A stretch of 40,849 nt of DNA from JAFGVL01 sp031553685. Its GTDB lineage: Bacteria; Bacteroidota; Bacteroidia; Bacteroidales; Paludibacteraceae. Location of the stretch: NCBI GenBank assembly GCA_031553685.1, contig JAVBLE010000040.1:1-40849 (forward strand). Reading direction: 5' to 3'. The notes under the pieces were generated by a model. That model worked only from the letters and a program-made list of their open reading frames with translations. It searched no databases and was not told the DNA's origin. This document shows, one piece after another, positions 1 through 6,618 of this stretch. The translations under genes were made by a program, and so were the position numbers. Position 1 is the first letter of the stretch. Each line of letters begins with the position of its first letter.

Positions 1-80
1 CCTTGATTATAAGATTTAAATAGTAACTTTAACATAGATAAAATGTTATGCCTAAAGATACAAAATCTTTGGAAGACAGG

Positions 81-112
81 AAAGTCCGAGCTTTCCCAAG
101 CTCGGACTTTTT
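81..112 (+). terminator. rho-independent terminator of an upstream gene
   Basis: A perfect 13-bp stem (81-93 with 98-110, arms AAAGTCCGAGCTT / AAGCTCGGACTTT) closes a 4-nt loop and runs into five T on the + strand. It probably ends a + strand transcript that starts before the window. No gene can be recognised in bases 1-80. Confidence 0.75.
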
Positions 113-113
113 G

Positions 114-150
114 AATAAAAAAAGAGGGCGTATACTTTTGATACACCCTC
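114..150 (-). terminator. rho-independent terminator of the MacB-type permease
   Basis: On the minus strand, 150-141 pairs with 133-124 (10 bp, one G-T pair, 7-nt loop) and is followed by a run of seven T (complement of 117-123). It lies just beyond the permease stop codon at 185. Confidence 0.75.
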
Positions 151-155
151 GGGCG

Positions 156-1485
156 GGGGACGCGCCCAAATTATCTTCTGCCGGTTACTCGTACCGCAGT
201 GCATTGATCGGATCGAGCGAGGCGGCTTTTTTTGCGGGATACCAGCCGAAGAATATGCCGGTAGCGGCGCAGACCAGAAATGATATGGCTATGGCGGGGA
301 CGCTTACGATAAAGGGCCAGTTGAGGGCTACCACCGAAATGATATAGGATAATACAAGCCCGAACAGGATGCCAATTATCCCGCCGATGAGGCTCAGGAT
401 GGTGCTTTCGAAAAGGAACTGGAAGAGGATGTCGCGGTTGTGCGCCCCGATGGACATGCGCAGCCCGATTTCTTTTGTGCGTTCTGTTACGGTTACATAC
501 ATGATGTTCATGATGCCGATGCCGCCCACGATGAGCGAGATGGAGGCTATTGCTGCCAACAGCGCGGTGAGGAAACCGGTGATGGAATTCATCACACCCA
601 AAATTTCTTGCTGCGAGCGTACCTGAAAGTCGTCTTCATCCTTCGGCGCCAGTTTGTGCTGTTCGCGCAGGATGGAAGAAATGTCGTCGATCGCTGCATC
701 GGCCCGGCTTTCGGATGCTGCGGAAGCCATGATCATGTGGAGGTAATCGATTGCAAGGATTCGTTGCTGAATGGTGGTGTAGGGCGTCAGTACAATATCG
801 TCCTGATCCTGCCCCATTTGGTTTTGTCCCTTACCTTTAAGTACTCCGATAATCTTAAACGGGATTTTGCCCACCCGGATATCTTTGCCAATCGGATCTT
901 CGCCGTTGGGAAACAGATTGTCGGCAACCGTCTGCCCGATCAAACATACCTTCGCTGCGCCCCGCACATTGGCTTCCGTGAAATTTGTGCCCCGCTCTAC
1001 TTCATATTTATTAATCTCCAAAAAATCGGTATTGCCTCCCTGCAAGCTGCCTGGCCAGTTGTTGCCACCGTACACCAATTGTGTGCTCGTACGCACTACG
1101 GGTGTAGCCATGGTAACATTCTTCGACCGCTGCAGGATAGCCTCCACATCTTTCTCGGTAAGCGACTGCACGCTCCCCGAACCGATATTGACGCCGCTTT
1201 GGCGCTGGTAATTGCGCATTACCATAATCAGGTTGGTACCCATTGTCGAAATCTGGTCGTTAATGCTTTTGGACGAGCTTTGTCCCAAACTCACCATCGC
1301 AATGACCGACCCTATGCCGATAATAATACCCAGCATCGTAAGCAGCGCCCGCGTCTTATTGCGCAACAACGCCTTATAGGCTATTTTAAAAAGATTGATA
1401 AAATTCATACTGTAAATTTACTATTTCACGATTTACCATTTACTGTTTTTAAAACATGACAAAAAAATAATTTGGGCGCGTCCCC
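156..1485. repeat. inverted repeat pair bracketing the permease gene
   Basis: The 19-mer GGGGACGCGCCCAAATTAT at 156-174 is found exactly, in reverse complement, at 1467-1485. The similarity runs a few bases further into the GC-rich side if one C is skipped. The pair encloses only the permease gene and its terminator-proximal flank. No transposase is associated. Confidence 0.6.
185..1408 (-). CDS. MacB-type ABC transporter permease
   Basis: 407 aa. Inner-membrane permease of the MacB/FtsX superfamily, whose members work with a MacA-like adaptor and an ATPase to export or extract substrates at the membrane (family knowledge). Visible parts: a first membrane helix at about 21-43 in the usual N-terminal context (LLRNKTRALLTMLGIIIGIG), a long periplasmic core domain to about 270, then three helices in the C-terminal FtsX domain with the typical TERTKEIGLR segment and the end ALRYE. 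Length fits a stand-alone permease without a fused ATPase. No ATPase or adaptor gene lies within several kb upstream on the same strand, and a terminator follows directly, so it appears transcribed alone. The substrate cannot be told. It is bracketed by ~20-bp inverted repeats (156-174 and 1467-1485). Confidence 0.9.
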   Translation of the reverse strand: MNFINLFKIAYKALLRNKTRALLTMLGIIIGIGSVIAMVSLGQSSSKSINDQISTMGTNLIMVMRNYQRQSGVNIGSGSVQSLTEKDVEAILQRSKNVTMATPVVRTSTQLVYGGNNWPGSLQGGNTDFLEINKYEVERGTNFTEANVRGAAKVCLIGQTVADNLFPNGEDPIGKDIRVGKIPFKIIGVLKGKGQNQMGQDQDDIVLTPYTTIQQRILAIDYLHMIMASAASESRADAAIDDISSILREQHKLAPKDEDDFQVRSQQEILGVMNSITGFLTALLAAIASISLIVGGIGIMNIMYVTVTERTKEIGLRMSIGAHNRDILFQFLFESTILSLIGGIIGILFGLVLSYIISVVALNWPFIVSVPAIAISFLVCAATGIFFGWYPAKKAASLDPINALRYE

Positions 1486-1714
1486 GCCGCGTGCTCATTT
1501 CGGTTGTACAGACGCGGCGCACTTCGACAGGCTCAGCGACCACGCCGCGTCTCTACCAATGTCGGCGGGGTCGGGCTGTCCGCTATACTCCTCGCTCGCA
1601 TCCCTATCCGGTTTGTAGAGACGCAAGATTTTGCGTCTCTACTGCATCCCCCATCCGGTTCGCTGCGGGGTGCCGCTCCCATCCCTCGCGGGACGGGTTG
1701 GCTCGCGCTCCTTC
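1409..1714. repeat. intergenic palindromic repeat cluster
   Basis: No gene is visible. The stretch holds two clear palindromes. 1510-1519 pairs with 1543-1552 (AGACGCGGCG / CGCCGCGTCT) around a copy of the interspersed motif CTTCGACAGGCTCAGCGAC. 1615-1626 pairs perfectly with 1631-1642 (GTAGAGACGCAA / TTGCGTCTCTAC, 4-nt loop). Base composition is much richer in G+C than the neighbouring genes. Such REP-like units are common between genes in Bacteroidota. Confidence 0.7.
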
Positions 1715-1757
1715 TCATTTATTCAATACCTCGTCCACAAATTCTACCCACTTATTT
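1715..1757 (-). pseudogene. relic 3' end of an S41 peptidase-like gene
   Basis: On the minus strand this short piece encodes NKWVEFVDEVLNK and a stop. That is nearly identical to the last residues (NKWVEFVNEVLNK) of the S41 peptidase at 2376-3818. The similarity extends beyond the stop: 1688-1757 aligns without gaps to 2349-2418 with 60 of 70 bases identical. No more of the gene body is recognisable upstream of the relic, so only the tail of a paralogue remains. Confidence 0.65.
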
Positions 1758-1866
1758 CCTCGTTTCTCGTTTTGTTTGTATTGTTGTTTTGAAAAACATG
1801 TTGTATCTTTGTGGTACAAATATGACGATTGCTTAATAACTATTGCCGGAAACACGGGGCGGGTTT

Positions 1867-2304
1867 TTAAGCAATCGTTTCTTCTTCTATCGCAGTGATA
1901 CAATACTGAATATGTTGTTTGCTGCCCTTCAAAACTCCAACCGTGAGTTTAACCGTCCCAAACTCTTTTTTGTTATATTCTAACGCAATAATTTCGGAAA
2001 AACGCTTTTGGTTATCGTTGTCCGGTTTAGGTTCTGTTCGTCTTTTTTCCTCTGCAAGTTCCAAAATCTCTGTAAAATAATGTGTAATCGCAAGAGTAGA
2101 TATATAGCGCTTTGATCCAATTTCGGCTGTTTCGTTTATTGATAAAAAACGAATATTGATAAATTCTTTTAAATTGGCATTATACACTTGTTTGGTAGGA
2201 TTAGCCGCATTCCATGTCGCATAAAAATCTCGGATAATTTTTTTACGCAACTTTATATCTTCCAATGTTGTACCTGTTGGGATTTTAATAGAAGTTTTTG
2301 ACAT
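1867..2304 (-). CDS. hypothetical protein, 145 aa
   Basis: I do not recognise this family. The frame is open to 2346, but ATG at 2304 (MSKTSIKIPTGTTLED) is the better start because the extra 14 codons encode an AT-rich run with no protein-like character. The product is charged and soluble-looking, without signal peptide or membrane segment, and ends in a beta-rich stretch (GTVKLTVGVLKG). It sits between two copies of a 70-bp direct repeat (1688-1757, 2349-2418), one of which is the end of the neighbouring peptidase gene, so it may have arrived as an insertion or survived a paralogue deletion. Low similarity in character to its exported neighbours supports a separate origin, but this is inference. 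Confidence 0.6.
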   Translation of the reverse strand: MSKTSIKIPTGTTLEDIKLRKKIIRDFYATWNAANPTKQVYNANLKEFINIRFLSINETAEIGSKRYISTLAITHYFTEILELAEEKRRTEPKPDNDNQKRFSEIIALEYNKKEFGTVKLTVGVLKGSKQHIQYCITAIEEETIA

Positions 2305-2375
2305 AAATTTAAAATTTAAACGGAACAAAAATATATTTTCGTACAAAGGCGGGACGGGTTGGCTCGCGCACTCCC

Positions 2376-3818
2376 TTATTTATTCAATACCTCATTCACA
2401 AACTCCACCCATTTATTTGGCGGAATGGTTTTGTCCAAATAATAGTCGGGCTGTATTCCTATTTCGTCAATCACTACATCGGGTATTCCTAAATTCCTCG
2501 ACAAACAATAGGTAAGATTATACTCCCCACAAGGCGAACTAACTTCGTATGTATTCGAGATGTCAAACGCTCCAAATGTGGTAGTACCAAACAATTTTAC
2601 TTTCTTACTTTGCTTTGCTTCCAACAGAAATCCCTCATCAGTACTTAAGTTTTTATGATTGATGATAATCGCGATATTTTTAGGATATTCGTAAATTGTA
2701 TCTCGTTTTTCTATATGCACTTCTTCATCTGCTAATACAAATTCGCCCAACCTGCTTTGTAATTTATTGTAAAAATCCCAAAATTCTTGTCGTGATTTTT
2801 CGTCAAAAATATCTTTGTTTTTAGGATCATTCAAAAAATTCGGGAACATTTGATTATTTAGTTCAGTTGATAAGTATTCCTTTCCAATTATGCGTACCGG
2901 ATTAGTGTAAAGAAAAGGCAACAATTCTTGGTAACAGTAATTGCTACCACCCATACCATTTCGTATGTCGATAATCAGGTTTTCTGTTTTTAATATTTTG
3001 TCTTTATTTACTGCAATCACGCTATCAATAGCCTTCTTTTGATTTAGGTTAAACGAAGGGATACGCAAATAGAGCGTGGTTGCATTCAACTCTTCCAAAT
3101 ATGGTTTTGTAGTTCTAAGAAATTTAGAATAAGTGTCATCAACAGCCGATTTTACAGTACCTTCAGGGAAAACAGGGCTTACACGCTTCCACATACCCCA
3201 TTCTCCAAATTGCAGGGTGTTATTTCCAATCAATACAGGGTTGGGGATTTTATAGGGCGAAGTGTGTAAGGCATAGTAAGTTGTATTCTGTTTATTACCC
3301 TCTTGTGTTATGGTTAACATCAATCGCATAGGCTTTTGGGAGGTATCCATAGTGAAGGCAATATAATTCTCTCCTTCTTTTTTTATCCCAAATTTTGATT
3401 TCCCCGATTCGCTTGTCCAAATACCTTCAAAGTCTGCTTCTGTCTTTTTGCTGATATATTTCTCAAACTGGGGAATGTCTATATTCCACTTTTCGAGGAC
3501 ACCTTCTTTATTTGGCATCTCATTCGTCAATTGAGCAATCCCGATATGCCCCGATCGAAAGAACTTCAACCACTCATCCAATGCAGTCGTACATTCGGTC
3601 AAAGATTTTGCAGCCTTTATTTTCTTAACCGTTAATTGATTATGAATGTCGTAAGCTCTTTGTCCTTTTTTGTCAATGATATACCGGAAACCGGCATCGT
3701 TTTCTTCAAATGTCTTTTTTACCCACTCGAAATTGCTTTTGCAAGTACAAGTTTTTGCTTGTGCGTTGGTTATGCCTGCAAACAAAACAGCTACTATAAT
3801 AACTGATAAAAATCTCAT
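2376..3818 (-). CDS. exported S41-family peptidase-like protein
   Basis: 480 aa with a signal peptide (MRFLSVIIVAVLFAGITNAQA), so periplasmic or cell-surface. The C-terminal half matches the S41 (tail-specific/tricorn-like) fold: a strand pattern ending in LRIPSFN (251-257), the DIRNGMGG segment (284-291) equivalent to the usual DLRxNxGG, then NLSTDEG with Ser392 in the nucleophile position, and GTTTFGA (411-417). The lysine that forms the Ser-Lys dyad in classical C-terminal processing proteases (25 residues after Ser) is Ala417 here. A His in SGHIGIA (91) could serve a tricorn-type Ser-His arrangement. No PDZ domain is evident. It is the last of three adjacent exported hydrolases, 8 bp after the aspartyl protease, so probably co-transcribed. 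Substrate unknown. Confidence 0.8.
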   Translation of the reverse strand: MRFLSVIIVAVLFAGITNAQAKTCTCKSNFEWVKKTFEENDAGFRYIIDKKGQRAYDIHNQLTVKKIKAAKSLTECTTALDEWLKFFRSGHIGIAQLTNEMPNKEGVLEKWNIDIPQFEKYISKKTEADFEGIWTSESGKSKFGIKKEGENYIAFTMDTSQKPMRLMLTITQEGNKQNTTYYALHTSPYKIPNPVLIGNNTLQFGEWGMWKRVSPVFPEGTVKSAVDDTYSKFLRTTKPYLEELNATTLYLRIPSFNLNQKKAIDSVIAVNKDKILKTENLIIDIRNGMGGSNYCYQELLPFLYTNPVRIIGKEYLSTELNNQMFPNFLNDPKNKDIFDEKSRQEFWDFYNKLQSRLGEFVLADEEVHIEKRDTIYEYPKNIAIIINHKNLSTDEGFLLEAKQSKKVKLFGTTTFGAFDISNTYEVSSPCGEYNLTYCLSRNLGIPDVVIDEIGIQPDYYLDKTIPPNKWVEFVNEVLNK

Positions 3819-3826
3819 TATTACTT

Positions 3827-5095
3827 CTATTTTACATTCCCTAACGAGAAATTCATGTTTTTAAAATCCAACAACATATAATCGTATTTCGAAATAACAT
3901 CTTGCCCAAGCCTGCCATCATATTCAGAAAACCACCCGGTGGTTTTTTCTGTAAAAACAGGTGTTTGGGTCAGCATGGTTGTAGTTGTGTTGATTTTTAT
4001 AGGAAATTCTTTTAATCGATAAAACGAATATTCTTTACTGCCTCCCATTCCGGAGAATGTTTTTGTTGCAGCTTCTCCGTTGGCTTCAACTTGAGTTTTG
4101 TTTTTGTTGTAATAATTAGAAAACAACCGAGTTCCGGCAGCCTCTCCTGTATCTAACTGAAATAGTAAAGTGTCGTTTACCTGAACAATTATATGATTAC
4201 TACCACCGGCAAACATCATATTGCTTTTGTGCTTGTTTGTGTTCTCAGGAATTTCTAATATACCGTTTTTATAAATTTTTATGGCTGATAATATTTGCAT
4301 TTCCGGAAAACCCAATGTGCCGTTAGCCGCATAGTTATATTCGGGGAAAGTCATTTTTTCATCATCAAGTACAAAAAACACTACATTTTTATATAAGATA
4401 TCACCCAAATACAATGTATCAGCAACTCCTACACTCATATATTCGACCTTGCCGGTACTGCCGCCACCCATGATAGAATCGGATAAAATTCGTATTCCTA
4501 ACCTCTCGGCAACACTTTTGGTGGCAACAGAAAATGATGCTCCGGTATCGAAAATCAACGAAACACTATCTTTGGGCGTGCGCACTTGTACAAGTGGAAG
4601 TCCTTTTTTGTCAGGTCTTGTTTTTATTTTTATGTTATGCGGAATAGATACTTGCAGTGGTTTTACTTCGGATAAAGCGTTGTATATTTTATAATAGTTT
4701 TGAATTGATGCAACTTTTTTGCCTAACAAGCTACCATAGTTATCCATTATTTTTTTATAACTCTCGGCAGCTTTTTTGTATTGGTAAGTTTTGGAATAGT
4801 TATCGGCTTGCAACTTCAAAATATCAATCATTGCTTTTGGATTTTTAGCAACGCTATCTATCCCAAGTACAAATTCAATTTCCTTGTTCGATTTTTCATA
4901 ATTAGCCATCGCACTGTATGTATATGCACGCAAAAGAGAAATCGAATAGTCATCTACCACCCAATGTTCCATATCTAACTGCGAAAGTTGAATGTAATCT
5001 CGGTTATTGGCTAATTTTTGTAATAGCTTTTCATCATTTTGCGCATTTACCGCCAAAGACAGAATAACAATGAGAAACGATACTGCTTTTTTCAT
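3827..5095 (-). CDS. exported retropepsin/pepsin-like aspartyl protease
   Basis: 422 aa. The signal peptide MKKAVSFLIVILSLAVNAQ directs export. Residues about 25-145 are helical and TPR-like. The rest has two aspartyl-protease lobes: IFDTGAS at 181-187 with GTLGFPEM at 259-266, and QLDTGEA at 313-319 with GRLGQDVI at 394-401. Two DTG motifs in one chain mean it could form the active site without dimerising, unlike single-lobe retropepsins. Such proteins are common but poorly characterised in Bacteroidota. The gene lies in a tight minus-strand run (39 bp after the alpha/beta hydrolase, 8 bp before the S41 peptidase). Confidence 0.82.
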   Translation of the reverse strand: MKKAVSFLIVILSLAVNAQNDEKLLQKLANNRDYIQLSQLDMEHWVVDDYSISLLRAYTYSAMANYEKSNKEIEFVLGIDSVAKNPKAMIDILKLQADNYSKTYQYKKAAESYKKIMDNYGSLLGKKVASIQNYYKIYNALSEVKPLQVSIPHNIKIKTRPDKKGLPLVQVRTPKDSVSLIFDTGASFSVATKSVAERLGIRILSDSIMGGGSTGKVEYMSVGVADTLYLGDILYKNVVFFVLDDEKMTFPEYNYAANGTLGFPEMQILSAIKIYKNGILEIPENTNKHKSNMMFAGGSNHIIVQVNDTLLFQLDTGEAAGTRLFSNYYNKNKTQVEANGEAATKTFSGMGGSKEYSFYRLKEFPIKINTTTTMLTQTPVFTEKTTGWFSEYDGRLGQDVISKYDYMLLDFKNMNFSLGNVK

Positions 5096-5134
5096 AATGT
5101 TTTGGTTTTTAATGATAAATTAAAACGGCATTTA

Positions 5135-6160
5135 TTATTCTTTATTACTTTCAACCCAAGAAATAAACTCGTTCACAGCATCTTTCCAATACATTTTGTC
5201 CCAATTGGATTTTCCTTCGGGAGTGATTTCCTCAAAGTTATGTCCGCAACCTACAAAGGGGCGCATTTTGTAATTTGTCTTGCCTGCCATTTCAAAGTAA
5301 ACCGGCATAATATCGCATATTTGGGCGCCGGCATCTTTTGTGCCGTAAGCAATAAACACAGGAGTTTTTATGGATGTTAACAGTTCGATACCGAATTGAC
5401 TAAAACTTTTCCAAGTTCGTTTAGCATCGCTTTCTTCAATCGAAAATTCAGTTGTATCCCGACAAACCGTTTTCCACCACTCATATTTTTCCTCAATGTT
5501 GGTTTGTGCTTCCTCTTGCAATATTATCCCCGAATTTGCAGCATTCCTTTCTCGAAGAATAATGGACTCGTATCTGCCCAATATATTTCCACTAAAATAT
5601 CCGAGCGCATAAATATCCGGATTTTGTTTGGCTAAATGGAGAGCTACATGTGCACCTTGCGAATGTCCTAACAGGATAATTTTATGCTTATCCACCCAAG
5701 GTTGCTTCCGCAAAAAGTTGAGGACGATGTTGCTTTGTTCTACATTTTTTTCCAAATAATTTTTTTGCCAATATTGGGCGTCGTAAACACGAGGCTTTGA
5801 GGTGTCCGGCACATACGCAAACTGATCATTCAATTGGTTTGGATTTCCAATTATCGGTGTGTTAGGCTTAGAAATTACAATGATATTATATTTCTTTGAA
5901 ATTGTCTTGTAATCAAAATTGTTGATACCAACAATGAAGAAAGTGCCATCTTTTTTCGGTCCAATCAAAGGCATCGGTAAAGAACCGAGGCAAAATAGAA
6001 TGGTTGGTTTCTTTTGGGTAATATCCGCATCTATTTTGATAAACCGGATAGTGTCGTTTTTATCTACGATACTGAACAATTTTACATTGTCTACCGGTAG
6101 TTGGGCATTGGCGCAAACTGCCAATAACCATAAAGAGAAGAATGTTGCTATTTTTTGCAT
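5135..6160 (-). CDS. exported alpha/beta hydrolase
   Basis: 341 aa with signal peptide MQKIATFFSLWLLAVCANAQ. A complete alpha/beta-hydrolase triad can be proposed: Ser167 in GHSQG (165-169), Asp276 in AYGTKDAG and His307 in GCGHNFEE. The fold suggests an esterase, lipase or peptidase of the dienelactone-hydrolase/BAAT type, but the substrate cannot be read from sequence. It is the first gene of the three-hydrolase run on the minus strand. The region upstream (6170-6618) is occupied by repeats, and I found no convincing promoter there. Confidence 0.82.
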   Translation of the reverse strand: MQKIATFFSLWLLAVCANAQLPVDNVKLFSIVDKNDTIRFIKIDADITQKKPTILFCLGSLPMPLIGPKKDGTFFIVGINNFDYKTISKKYNIIVISKPNTPIIGNPNQLNDQFAYVPDTSKPRVYDAQYWQKNYLEKNVEQSNIVLNFLRKQPWVDKHKIILLGHSQGAHVALHLAKQNPDIYALGYFSGNILGRYESIILRERNAANSGIILQEEAQTNIEEKYEWWKTVCRDTTEFSIEESDAKRTWKSFSQFGIELLTSIKTPVFIAYGTKDAGAQICDIMPVYFEMAGKTNYKMRPFVGCGHNFEEITPEGKSNWDKMYWKDAVNEFISWVESNKE

Positions 6161-6203
6161 AGTATTTTAGGGATTTAAAAATTTAAGGTAAAAATTCTGT
6201 GCT

Positions 6204-6280
6204 CCCCCTCGTTTCCTAACGAGGGGGAATTGGTAAAGCGTTTCCAAACGCTAAAAAGCTGCGTTGCAAACGCATTACCA
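6204..6280. repeat. cluster of short hairpins
   Basis: Three consecutive small palindromes: CCCCCTCG / CGAGGGGG at about 6204-6227, AAAGCGTTT / AAACGCTAA near 6235-6255, and TGCGTTGCAAACGCA near 6259-6273. The first can act as a hairpin between the hydrolase promoter side and the MITE that follows. No gene is seen. Confidence 0.5.
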
Positions 6281-6284
6281 ATAG

Positions 6285-6594
6285 GGCTGTCTCAAAAGTC
6301 AAAATATTATTTTTACAACTTACGATTTACAAATAACAGGTGCAGCGCACCGCAATCTTTGTAGCCGTGCTTTAGCCCATGGATAAAATGTAAATGCAAA
6401 ATAGAACCGCGTAGCGGTGACATAATTCGCAATATCGCTATGTGTCGCCGCTACGCGGCTTGTTTATATGGATGCTTCTTTGTCCGTGGGCTAAAGCCAC
6501 ACGGCTACAAAGATTATGGTGCTACGCACCTTTTCTATACTCTTACTTACAATTTATAAGCAAGGCTGCCTCAATTTTCTATTTTGAGACAGCC
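6285..6594. mobile_element. MITE-like element, 310 bp, with nested palindromes
   Basis: The ends are perfect 13-bp terminal inverted repeats (GGCTGTCTCAAAA at 6285-6297, TTTTGAGACAGCC at 6582-6594). Inside is a long imperfect inverted repeat (about 6339-6383 against 6482-6530, sharing TCTTTGTAGCCGTG and CTTTAGCCCA). Within that is a third, 6407-6421 against 6444-6458 (CCGCGTAGCGGTGAC). There is no transposase; the open frame starting at 6442 merely follows the repeat. This structure is typical of non-autonomous, cruciform-forming elements. Confidence 0.7.
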
Positions 6595-6618
6595 TTAAAT
6601 TTTATTTATTCTGAAAAA

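Noticed and set aside
75..112. GGAAAGTCCGAGC resembling the 5' region of RNase P RNA
   Set aside because: The match is limited to a few bases and is fully explained by a terminator hairpin; none of the other RNase P RNA helices follow.
440..1459. 339-aa open frame antisense to the permease gene
   Set aside because: It is the complement of a well-supported MacB-type coding sequence, and its composition (many His and Cys) is typical of a shadow frame.
1867..2346. Longer start (2346) for the small orphan protein
   Set aside because: The added residues come from an AT-rich stretch next to the direct repeat; ATG at 2304 is more plausible.
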